A DNA stretch of 5,216 nt from Lachnospiraceae bacterium (lineage in GTDB: Bacteria > Bacillota_A > Clostridia > Lachnospirales > Lachnospiraceae), in NCBI GenBank assembly GCA_017634255.1, contig JAGBNT010000088.1, positions 1 to 5,216 on the forward strand, given 5' to 3'. A program made the position numbers and the translations under genes. A model generated the notes under the pieces. It worked only from the letters and a program-made list of their open reading frames with translations. It was not told the DNA's origin and made no database searches. The first letter of the stretch is position 1. Each line of letters begins with the position of its first letter. Below are positions 1-5,216 of the stretch, one piece after another.

Positions 1-1842
1 CTCGGCAGTATCTCGCCTAAGGAGGCACTTCTCCTTACGGCGGGCTTCTATGCCTGCGCTCCCCACCTTGAAGCCACCTGCTTCTGGCTTACAGGCTCCA
101 TGAACTATTTATGGATGGGTATTCTTCAATCCATCTTTGTAATGCCCTATTCCATGCACTTCCACGGCAGGAAGGTACCTCTCCCCGGACCTTTGGCTTT
201 TCTTTCAGGGCTCCTGTCCGGCTGGTCTACCGAGACCGGCGCTGGCGCCTCCCTCCTCCTGGCTTCGATGGAGACCCTCCGTGCCTTGAAGTCTAAAAGC
301 TATGAGTCCTTTATGGGCTGGGGCCTCGCAGGGGGCGTCATCGGTCTTCTGCTGCTCCTCCTCGCTCCCGGAAACAGGAAAAAGCTTGAGATAGAGTATG
401 AGCACAGCGGTACAATACCCAAGACCACGGAGGAAGCACTTCCCGGCTATGTTCCCTCTGAATACCTTTATACCCCCTTAATGTTTAAGAAGTGGTTTAA
501 GGAGGGCTTCCTTACGACCCTGCTGCGTGAGCTTCCTCTGCAGCTTCCGGTTCTGGCCTACTTCCTTAAAGGAGTGCGGAACCCCAAAACGGATCTTTTC
601 ATTATGGGTCTGGAGACCGCTGTATTTGCGGTGCCCTCGGTCATGATGCTTTCTCCGGAATATCCCAGAAGGTCGACCTATCCGTCGATCATCTACCTCA
701 TGGCCGCTGCCCTTTGCGCGGCAAAGCAGCTTAATATCCCTCCCTTCTCCCTGTGGAGTCCCCTGGCAAAGAGCCTCGGCATAACCGCTGCGGCGGCCTA
801 TGTCTTACATTTGCTCGCAAGTCTCATCATGGATGCGGATGTCAGCGATCAGATGGATCGTCAGCTCAGGTATATCCACTACAATATGGACAAGCCCCTG
901 GCACGCGTGAAGGGTGTGATGGGTTCACCCTTTTATGAAAGACTCGCGGGCGACAGCTCCTTTACCTGGGATATTACTATGGGAATAGGTTTTGACAGGG
1001 CCGATGACCCGTACAATAAGGCCGCGGCGACTTATTATGGCGCAAAAGGTATCGTCAGCGAGGATATCGATGAGCATGTGTACGAGGAGACGGATCTCAC
1101 ATCGAGGCTTTTTTCCATAACAAATCCGATCAGAAGCCTTTTCAGCAAAATAGCGGAGGTAGTCTTAGGGGTAGAAACAGATTCCAGCCGGGATCGCCGC
1201 GATACCATCGGCTACCGGATAAAGCAATACGGCTCTGACTACGGCGGACACTATATCTATGAAAAGCCGCTTAAGAACAGCGAGGCCCCTATAGTCTATT
1301 CCTTTGGAACAGGGGAGGATCTGACCTTCTCCATGGCTATCCTTAAAGAGACAAAGGCCGAGATCTTTGCCTATGATCCGAATCCGGACGCGATAGCCTA
1401 TCTGAAGAAGCTGCCCATATATAAGGATCCGAGATTTCATTTTACTGCCGCGGGACTTTCGGACAGGGACGGAGAAACTCTCTATTACAAGCCGAAGATG
1501 GTGATAGATTATTCCGGCTCTATCTATAATTATACCCCCGACCTATATGACGATGGTTTCCCGATAAAGATATACTGCCTTAAAACACTGTTTGAAATGA
1601 ACGGCCACAAGCATATAGACCTGCTTAAATTGGATATAGAGGGAGCCGAGTTCGCGGTAGTCAGGACGCTTAAGGATCTGGATGTCAGGATAGATCAGAT
1701 ATGTCTGGAAAGCCACGAAAGATTTTTCAGTGATTTTGAGGATAAAATTGCCGTCCTGATTCGTGAAATGCACGACCTGGGCTATATCATCATATATTCA
1801 GACAGAGTGGAAAACAACTATACTTTTTTGAAGATGGATTAA
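1..1842 (+). CDS. DUF6056/DUF3329-like multi-pass membrane protein fused to a C-terminal FkbM-family methyltransferase domain (5' end outside window)
   Basis: The frame is open from the first base, so the ATG at 100 is internal and the gene starts upstream; 613 codons are visible. Residues are counted from the first codon. Residues 1-277 contain about seven hydrophobic segments (near 31-53, 64-91, 104-124, 169-189, 197-217, 227-241, 253-277). Family-like motifs are TGSMNYLW (30-37), GWSTE (74-78), APGN (122-125) and SPEYPRRS (218-225). A soluble part with YYG (345-347) follows. From about 415 there is a class I methyltransferase fold of FkbM type: SFGTGED (434-440, SAM-binding loop), FAYDPNP (456-462), LLKLDIEGAE (541-550, the FkbM hallmark) and ICLESHE (567-573). 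The membrane family is associated with cell-surface glycan proteins but has no firm reaction. FkbM domains usually O-methylate sugars or polyketides. I infer a surface-glycan role; the methyl acceptor is unknown. The gene ends 14 bases before a long inverted repeat. Confidence 0.85.
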   Translation, partial: LGSISPKEALLLTAGFYACAPHLEATCFWLTGSMNYLWMGILQSIFVMPYSMHFHGRKVPLPGPLAFLSGLLSGWSTETGAGASLLLASMETLRALKSKSYESFMGWGLAGGVIGLLLLLLAPGNRKKLEIEYEHSGTIPKTTEEALPGYVPSEYLYTPLMFKKWFKEGFLTTLLRELPLQLPVLAYFLKGVRNPKTDLFIMGLETAVFAVPSVMMLSPEYPRRSTYPSIIYLMAAALCAAKQLNIPPFSLWSPLAKSLGITAAAAYVLHLLASLIMDADVSDQMDRQLRYIHYNMDKPLARVKGVMGSPFYERLAGDSSFTWDITMGIGFDRADDPYNKAAATYYGAKGIVSEDIDEHVYEETDLTSRLFSITNPIRSLFSKIAEVVLGVETDSSRDRRDTIGYRIKQYGSDYGGHYIYEKPLKNSEAPIVYSFGTGEDLTFSMAILKETKAEIFAYDPNPDAIAYLKKLPIYKDPRFHFTAAGLSDRDGETLYYKPKMVIDYSGSIYNYTPDLYDDGFPIKIYCLKTLFEMNGHKHIDLLKLDIEGAEFAVVRTLKDLDVRIDQICLESHERFFSDFEDKIAVLIREMHDLGYIIIYSDRVENNYTFLKMD

Positions 1843-1856
1843 GGATTAGAATCAAG

Positions 1857-2044
1857 AAAGGGGCTGTAGTAATAGCATATATTCAAATGGCTCTGACCAC
1901 ACTAAGTTCACCGTTCGCCTTGAAGCGGCGCTCATGTCCCTAACACCTCGCTTCGCTCGGCGCACTCAATCGCGCCCGGCGGCTCCGGTTCACTAAGTGT
2001 GTCAGGCTAAATATTTGAATATATGCTATTACTACAGCCCCTTT
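1857..2044. repeat. 188-base composite palindrome with perfect 32-base terminal arms (MITE-like or dispersed intergenic repeat)
   Basis: Bases 1857-1888 and 2013-2044 are exact reverse complements over 32 positions. Inside them a second, imperfect pairing continues: CTGAC (1893-1897) with GTCAG (2001-2005), then ACACT/AGTGT and ACCG/CGGT around 1899-1913 and 1986-2000, broken by a bulge and a few mismatches. The inner 1914-1985 is GC-rich and can form short stems such as GGCGC (1927-1931) with GCGCC (1972-1976). The outer ends read AAAGGGGCTGT...ACAGCCCCTTT. There is no ORF and no clear target-site duplication in the flanks. Seen: the pairing. Inferred: a mobile or dispersed element, because an ordinary terminator does not need nested arms over 188 bases and a GC-rich core. 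The resemblance to repeats of Lachnospiraceae genomes is an impression I cannot confirm here. Confidence 0.8.
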
Positions 2045-2050
2045 TTCTCT
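1857..2050. terminator. Probable bidirectional terminator formed by the palindrome
   Basis: The stem begins 14 bases after the + strand stop codon at 1842 and lies downstream of the - strand PAP2 stop codon at 2166. On the + strand the closing arm ends in GCCCC followed by TTTTTCTCT (2042-2050). On the - strand the equivalent arm ends in GCCCC followed by TTTCTTGAT. A GC-capped stem with a T-rich tail on both strands between convergent genes fits two-way intrinsic termination. The loop is unusually long unless the inner stems also form. Confidence 0.55.
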
Positions 2051-2165
2051 GAAAGTATCTCTTGCATACTATTTAAAATGGAATCAGTATGAAGATTGCC
2101 TCCTTGTGGGTGATTTCTTTACACTTATATATACGAGACAGGAACGACAGTTAGCAGAAAAATTT

Positions 2166-3113
2166 TTATTTTTTCCCACATGTTCTGGTAATTATCATCG
2201 GCCATACGGTCATGGCGAAGAAGACCATTATAAAGCGGGCTATCATATTTCCCCAGTGAGAGCCGCATGCTGCCACGATAGTTGCAGGCGCAAACCATTC
2301 CTTCCATGCGAAGAGGATCGCGGCGCCGGAGCAGGTCAGCATCGGCAGCTCCGCCGCGCCTACAGGTATCTCATATTTCAGATAATGCCTGTCCGCATAG
2401 CTTCCGAGCATAAGTCCAAGGAAGGCTCCGCAGGCCTTGAAGGTATCGTTCATCATACTCTGGGGGTCCACAAGCAGCTTCCCATCGACATAGTCCATAG
2501 GATAGGGCTTGACCTGTATGTAGATCAGCGTCAGAATCACCGCGATCACTCCCACGATAGTTAAAATATCAACGGCTCTCTCATTGCCCTCTACCTTTTT
2601 CTGTACAGCTCCTACTACGAGGATGATTATGAGCGACATCGTGAAGCCCACGACAACGTCCTGAGGCGTATGCACTCCAAGGAAATTTCTTGAAAAGGCC
2701 GTCAGTGCCAACAGGATACCGCACAGCACGGCGAGCCACCTTCTCTTATCCCTCTGCCAGGCAATAATCGTGCCATAGGTGACAGTGGCGACCGTCGTAT
2801 GGCCGCTGGGAAACGAGTACCCTGTCGCTGCGACCTTGGAATCCCCGGCCGGCTCTATAAGGTCCGACCTTATCCATGGACGGTAGGCACATACCGTCAG
2901 CTTTACGATTCCGTTTAATATCTCTCCCAGCCCCCAGGTGGTTATAAACCGGTAACCCCATTTCTTGTCGGCACACCAGAAGACCACAAAGGGTAAGAAC
3001 GGCATAATATCCACGGCAAATTTGGACAAGGCATTAAAAAACTCGTCAAACATGCCGCCTGTGGCGTTCCTTAGTTCCTGCAGCATCAATAAATACTGAA
3101 TGTCAAATTCCAT
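2166..3113 (-). CDS. PAP2-family integral membrane phosphatase
   Basis: The protein has 315 residues and all three motifs of the PAP2/vanadium-haloperoxidase superfamily: K71-x6-R78-P79, P102-S103-G104-H105, and S141-R142-x5-H148-x3-D152. H148 would be the nucleophile, and H105 the likely acid/base. Around them are about eight hydrophobic stretches, so it is a multi-pass enzyme. The family removes phosphate from lipid phosphates or isoprenoid pyrophosphates such as phosphatidic acid or undecaprenyl-PP; the substrate here is not readable. The C-terminal half after residue 170 carries several further membrane segments with a polar loop at 201-226, making it longer than minimal PAP2 enzymes of about 200 residues. 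The ATG start is supported by GGAG (3121-3124) seven bases upstream. The gene is last in the minus-strand series, 118 bases after the CNBD gene, and has a candidate promoter of its own. Nothing looks broken. Confidence 0.93.
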   Translation of the reverse strand: MEFDIQYLLMLQELRNATGGMFDEFFNALSKFAVDIMPFLPFVVFWCADKKWGYRFITTWGLGEILNGIVKLTVCAYRPWIRSDLIEPAGDSKVAATGYSFPSGHTTVATVTYGTIIAWQRDKRRWLAVLCGILLALTAFSRNFLGVHTPQDVVVGFTMSLIIILVVGAVQKKVEGNERAVDILTIVGVIAVILTLIYIQVKPYPMDYVDGKLLVDPQSMMNDTFKACGAFLGLMLGSYADRHYLKYEIPVGAAELPMLTCSGAAILFAWKEWFAPATIVAACGSHWGNMIARFIMVFFAMTVWPMIITRTCGKK

Positions 3114-3165
3114 CTTTTTTCTCCATTTCTTTTATTAGATTAGACTGTTTTTCTCTTCATTCCAT

Positions 3166-3174
3166 AGTATAACA
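3166..3174 (-). promoter_or_regulatory. Candidate extended -10 promoter for the PAP2 gene
   Basis: Read on the minus strand the site is TGTTATACT, that is TGn followed by TATACT, a five-of-six match to the -10 consensus with the extended TG. It lies about 53 bases upstream of the PAP2 ATG. No strong -35 hexamer is visible at the right distance, which is tolerable for an extended -10 site. No T-tailed terminator separates it from the CNBD gene, so read-through from that gene remains possible. Confidence 0.5.
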
Positions 3175-3231
3175 TACCCTGCGCCACAAAAGCGTCACAT
3201 ACTTTCGTATCACCAGCCCTGAGCGCCTGCG

Positions 3232-3765
3232 TTACCGGCTGTAAATATACCTTTTCAGCATATCCTTGTTTCTGTTTATGATGCGGTCATTTACCTTATT
3301 TCTCTGGTCCAGCTCCTGGGTGAGCTGCGTAATGTGGCTCTGCATCAAAAGCATGGTTTTTGCCATGCTCCTCATCATATTGAGTATGTTTACGTGGTTT
3401 TCACGGATAAATTCACCTACATTATCCTCGGTGACCTTGTAGAGCACGAGATCTGAATAGGCAATTACCGTGTAAGGGGACTTTTCATGCAGCAGAAGCC
3501 CGAACTCGCCGAAGCAGGAGCCCTTTCCGAGGAGCCCGAGTAAGGACTCGTTTTCCGTGCCGTAGCCCAGATACACCTCGGCGTTGCCGCTCAGTATCTT
3601 ATACATTACATTGCTTTCCTCGCCCTCATTAAGGACAACCTCCTCCGAGGGAAGCGCCAATATGCTGCCTTTTGAGCTATTGCTATTGCTCTTTGCGATA
3701 TTGTCGCTGCTCGTTGTTATATTGCTGCTCTTTACGATATTGCTGCTCCTTGCGATATTGTCCAA
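3232..3765 (-). CDS. Small cyclic-nucleotide-binding-domain (CNBD) protein without a DNA-binding domain
   Basis: The protein has 177 residues. Residues 1-34 are a low-complexity Ser/Asn stretch built of hexapeptide-like repeats. Residues 36-120 form a CRP/PKA-type beta-barrel: GEESNVMYKILSGNAEVYL (48-66) and FGEFGLLL (85-92). Residues about 115-172 are helical and charged, and may mediate oligomer or partner contacts. No helix-turn-helix follows, so it is not a CRP-type transcription factor. In the phosphate-binding cassette the GE pair is present (G86-E87), but the position nine after Glu, normally the phosphate-contacting Arg, is Ser96. Binding of cAMP or cGMP is therefore doubtful, and the fold may sense another ligand or act as a scaffold. 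The start is TTG, chosen because AGGAGGT lies five bases upstream; the next Met is residue 54, inside the domain. It lies 16 bases downstream of the methyltransferase gene, so the two form an operon. Confidence 0.85.
   Translation of the reverse strand: MDNIARSSNIVKSSNITTSSDNIAKSNSNSSKGSILALPSEEVVLNEGEESNVMYKILSGNAEVYLGYGTENESLLGLLGKGSCFGEFGLLLHEKSPYTVIAYSDLVLYKVTEDNVGEFIRENHVNILNMMRSMAKTMLLMQSHITQLTQELDQRNKVNDRIINRNKDMLKRYIYSR
3689..3763 (-). repeat. Degenerate tandem 18-base repeat in the 5' end of the CNBD gene
   Basis: Units at 3710-3727, 3728-3745 and 3746-3763 are 18 bases each, and a 21-base variant lies at 3689-3709. On the + strand each reads roughly CTCTTTACGATATTGCTG. On the coding strand they encode the repeating peptide NIAR-SS, NIVK-SS, NITT-SS, DNIAK. 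The 21-base unit adds exactly one codon, so the frame is kept. Such units may expand or contract by slippage and change the length of the N-terminal tail. Confidence 0.75.
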
Positions 3766-3770
3766 AGCTT

Positions 3771-3777
3771 ACCTCCT
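3771..3777 (-). promoter_or_regulatory. Strong Shine-Dalgarno site that sets the TTG start of the CNBD gene
   Basis: On the minus strand the site reads AGGAGGT, followed by five bases (AAGCT) and then TTG at 3765-3763. It sits wholly in the 16-base gap after the methyltransferase stop codon. No ATG or GTG lies at a suitable distance, which makes TTG the credible initiation codon. Confidence 0.8.
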
Positions 3778-3781
3778 ATTG

Positions 3782-4492
3782 TTAAAACGCGGGCTTTCCG
3801 TCTGCATTTACTTGTATTGTTTCCGATATTCCAAACACCACTACCCTCTCTCTGTCATTTGCCGTATCCGGGCAGAGGTCGGTGCAGTCTATGTCTTCAA
3901 CAAGTGTCAGCTCATCCATGGCCTGCAGGGCCGAAATATACTCCTGCGAGGGATAATAGAAGAAGAGGAGGCGGTCGGTTGGGACTGCAGCGGTCGTCGG
4001 GTTTGCCTGGCCCGCCGCGGCCGCCTGGTTTAGCGAGTCTGCTGAGGTTGTTAGATTTACATAATGCGTTTCCATAATTCGCTTTAAAACTCTCTTCAGT
4101 ATCTCCACCGAAAAAGGGTTGAAAAAATAAAAGCGGTCGGCCTCCACGGGTACCTCAAAGGCCTCCGCCTTAGTTAACATAACATTAACTCTGTTCCCCG
4201 CCGGACATTCCCCGACGTTTCGCAAAGCCCTGTTATAGATATCCTCGTCATACTCCACGCCGTAGCTTCTGCACCGGGTCTGGTACGACATAAATAGCGG
4301 CACCCTGCCCTTCCCGCAGCCGTAGTCGACAAGAGTATTCCTTTTTCCTATATAGCCCCTCGAAGCGAGCCTCTCCAGCACACAGTAGGGCGTGGGCTCA
4401 TAGGGAAAGTTGAACGCCCCCGCATGGGAGTCGTCCCTCCCGCCTGTCTTTATCTTAAGAAGCCTGTCCCAGCGCTGCTCGGAATCTACCAT
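3782..4492 (-). CDS. Class I SAM-dependent methyltransferase, substrate unknown
   Basis: The protein has 236 residues. It opens with WDRLLKIKTGGRDDS (8-22) and YEPTPYCVLERL (31-42). The SAM-binding motif I is LVDYGCGKGRVP (54-65), the acidic end of strand 2 is GVEYD (78-82, Glu80), and the active-site-side motif is FYFFNPFS (121-128). A final strand region, RERVVVFGI (214-222), completes the Rossmann fold. This resembles small uncharacterised methyltransferases of clostridia; I cannot name the substrate, and the FNPF motif alone does not settle it. Residues about 147-173 are a low-complexity Ala/Thr/Gln-rich insertion between two core strands, probably a surface loop. The last 14 residues extend past the core. 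The ATG has a modest AGGA six bases upstream. Its stop codon lies 16 bases before the TTG of the CNBD gene, so the two are co-transcribed and perhaps work together. Confidence 0.85.
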   Translation of the reverse strand: MVDSEQRWDRLLKIKTGGRDDSHAGAFNFPYEPTPYCVLERLASRGYIGKRNTLVDYGCGKGRVPLFMSYQTRCRSYGVEYDEDIYNRALRNVGECPAGNRVNVMLTKAEAFEVPVEADRFYFFNPFSVEILKRVLKRIMETHYVNLTTSADSLNQAAAAGQANPTTAAVPTDRLLFFYYPSQEYISALQAMDELTLVEDIDCTDLCPDTANDRERVVVFGISETIQVNADGKPAF

Positions 4493-4522
4493 ATCGATCC
4501 TGTTTCTTTCAATCCCTATCTA

Positions 4523-4551
4523 CATCTAAAGATAACTATAATACTTGTCTA
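4523..4551 (-). promoter_or_regulatory. Weak candidate promoter for the methyltransferase-CNBD operon
   Basis: On the minus strand TAGACA (4551-4546) matches the -35 consensus at five of six bases. At 17 bases spacing lies TAGATG (4528-4523), a poor -10. An AT-rich TATTATAGT (4543-4535) between them is an alternative -10, but with a poorer -35. The site overlaps the stop codon of the upstream relic. Some promoter is expected here because the upstream transporter is defunct, but the exact site is uncertain. Confidence 0.25.
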
Positions 4552-4996
4552 TTGATTTGTAATCGTGCACCGGAAGCTGTTTGTATATGCTTCCTCCGTC
4601 CGCGCCTCATACTTAAGGTCCCGGGCCATTCCTTTTATCAATGCATAAGACAAACCGTTCACGGAATCCGCCGGATCAAAGGGAGCTCCGTTGTACAACA
4701 CCGTAATAAACGTCTTCTCATCCGCTTCGGAATACTCTGCCGTAAAACGGATGCAGGGTTGCTCAAGCGCAGGGAGCAGGATCTGCTGTATCAGCTCCTC
4801 AAAGACAAGCCGGATGAGTTTTTTCATATGGGGCGGTAATGTCTGTGCCGTCAAAAAGGATCTGTCCTCCTGTCGGTCGCTCCAGCATATTGATGCAGCG
4901 AATCAGGGTGGATTTCCCTGCGCCGGAGGGTCCGATAACAGAGATGACATCTCCGTCATTTATCACCGTATTCACGTCCTTAAGCTTCGTAAGGTC
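4549..4996 (-). pseudogene. Remnant of an amino-acid-type ABC transporter ATPase: Walker A start joined out of frame to its C-terminal HATPase-like domain
   Basis: In one frame, bases 4996-4831 encode LKDVNTVINDGDVISVIGPSG and onward, with Walker A GPSGAGKST at 4933-4907, then the typical IRCINMLERPTGGQILFDGTDIT of GlnQ/HisP-type ATPases. That frame stops soon after. A second frame covers about 4837-4549 and encodes LPPHMKKLIRLVFEELIQQILLP..., ending at the TAG at 4549. This resembles the HATPase-like extension found at the C-terminus of some clostridial amino-acid ABC ATPases. Everything between is absent: Q-loop, LSGGQ signature, Walker B and H-loop. The join falls at ACCGCCCC (4837-4830), where either frame can be read. 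The ATPase start codon and first residues are also missing, replaced by permease sequence ending DLTK. No functional ATPase can be made. A contig or assembly artefact is the main alternative to true decay. Confidence 0.8.
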
Positions 4997-5216
4997 CTGC
5001 ACTGCCACATAGCCCACGACGGCAGTCCCCGCACCAGCCAGACAATGAACCGGGTGATAGCATTTGCTGCGGGATTCCCGTTGCGGCAGAGCATGAATAC
5101 AAAAAATCCAAGCACTGTTCCAAACAGTATGGAAAGGGCAGTGATCAGAAGCGTCGTACCGATGCCCTGCAAGAACAAACGCCATCGGTTCTCCCGGATA
5201 AATGTCTTTTCAAAGC
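4985..5216 (-). pseudogene. Remnant of an amino-acid ABC transporter permease (HisM/GlnP type), internally deleted; 5' end outside window
   Basis: From 5214 the frame reads FEKTFIRENRWRLFLQGIGT and continues through a hydrophobic first helix (ITALSILFGTVLGFFVFML) to ITRFIVWLVRGLP, the usual start of a polar amino acid permease domain. In many Firmicutes this follows a fused substrate-binding domain, which would lie beyond the window; that is inference. At 5026-5021 (ACTGCC) the sequence jumps and changes frame to AVVGYVAVQDLTK (5025-4985), a motif normally near the end of the same domain. The intervening helices and the EAA loop that contacts the ATPase are gone. The rest of the permease after DLTK is also gone, as the sequence runs directly into the ATPase remnant. 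The original frame reads to a TGA at 4972. The relic cannot form a transport channel. Confidence 0.8.

Larger units (their letters stand above)
1843..2165. other. Gene-free region between convergent genes
   Basis: This 323-base gap separates the stop codon of the + strand membrane/FkbM gene from the stop codon of the - strand PAP2 gene. Bases 1857-2044 are a long palindromic element (own entry). The remaining 2045-2165 is AT-rich and holds no convincing gene. It contains a small AGTAT/ATACT inverted repeat near 2055-2071, an SD-like AAGGAGG on the minus strand (2099-2105) with no usable ORF behind it, and a TATATA run near 2128-2135. Confidence 0.8.

Noticed and set aside
1857..2044. CRISPR array or riboswitch
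   Set aside because: There are no regularly spaced direct repeats, and the element lies after the stop codons of both neighbours rather than upstream of a gene.
2066..2105. Minus-strand AAGGAGG (2099-2105) suggesting a small gene downstream of PAP2
   Set aside because: No ATG, GTG or TTG lies at a suitable distance, and the frames behind it reach stop codons within a few codons.
2106..2564. 152-codon + strand open frame opposite the PAP2 gene
   Set aside because: It overlaps the antisense of a protein with three intact catalytic motifs, has a Cys/His/Arg-rich composition typical of shadow frames, and lacks a convincing ribosome site.
3185..3220. Hairpin ATAC-GAAA-GTAT after the CNBD gene as a terminator
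   Set aside because: The stem is only four pairs and no T-run follows on the minus strand.
3584..4033. 149-codon + strand frame with a Leu-rich stretch that looks like a membrane protein
   Set aside because: The Leu-rich part is the antisense of the 18-base repeat in the CNBD gene, and the rest is antisense to the methyltransferase; it spans two real genes.
4549..4854. 101-codon frame as a stand-alone small protein
   Set aside because: Its nominal start is a TTG inside the ATPase remnant with no ribosome site, and its sequence from LPPHMKK on matches the end of a longer ABC ATPase. It is best read as a fragment.
4799..5185. 128-codon minus-strand frame as an intact gene
   Set aside because: Its first third is out-of-frame translation of the permease remnant; only the part from about 5025 onward reads as real transporter sequence, so it is part of the relic.

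Overview
The window looks like chromosomal DNA of a Clostridia-type Firmicute, most likely a member of the Lachnospiraceae. I infer this from strong AGGAGG-type ribosome sites, a TTG start, mid-range GC content and protein families typical of that group. No taxonomic marker gene is present, so the assignment rests on family resemblance.

Layout. Bases 1-1842 (+) hold the 3' part of a gene that enters from outside the window. It encodes a multi-pass membrane protein of the DUF6056/DUF3329-like type, fused at its C-terminus to a complete-looking FkbM-type methyltransferase domain. Bases 1843-2165 carry no gene. They contain a composite palindrome of about 188 bases whose outer arms are a perfect 32-base inverted repeat (1857-1888 and 2013-2044). 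It lies between convergent genes, so it probably terminates both, and it has the look of a dispersed repeat or MITE-like element. From 2166 to the right edge everything is on the minus strand.

In transcription order (right to left) the minus-strand part starts with a collapsed relic of an amino-acid-type ABC transporter (5216-4549). It holds a permease start, a short late permease piece, the Walker A part of an ATPase and an ATPase-associated C-terminal HATPase-like domain, stitched together at three points with frame changes. Next come an intact class I SAM-dependent methyltransferase (4492-3782) and, 16 bases after its stop codon, a small cyclic-nucleotide-binding-domain protein (3765-3232). 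The last gene is a PAP2-family membrane phosphatase (3113-2166) with all three catalytic motifs.

How the genes relate. The methyltransferase and the CNBD gene are almost certainly co-transcribed. The PAP2 gene is 118 bases further on and has its own plausible extended -10 promoter, so it may be only partly coupled. The fused membrane/FkbM protein and the PAP2 enzyme both fit envelope polysaccharide or lipid-carrier biology, but no pathway can be proved from the window. The most notable points are the membrane-FkbM fusion, the long palindrome, and the ABC transporter reduced by what look like three separate internal deletions.
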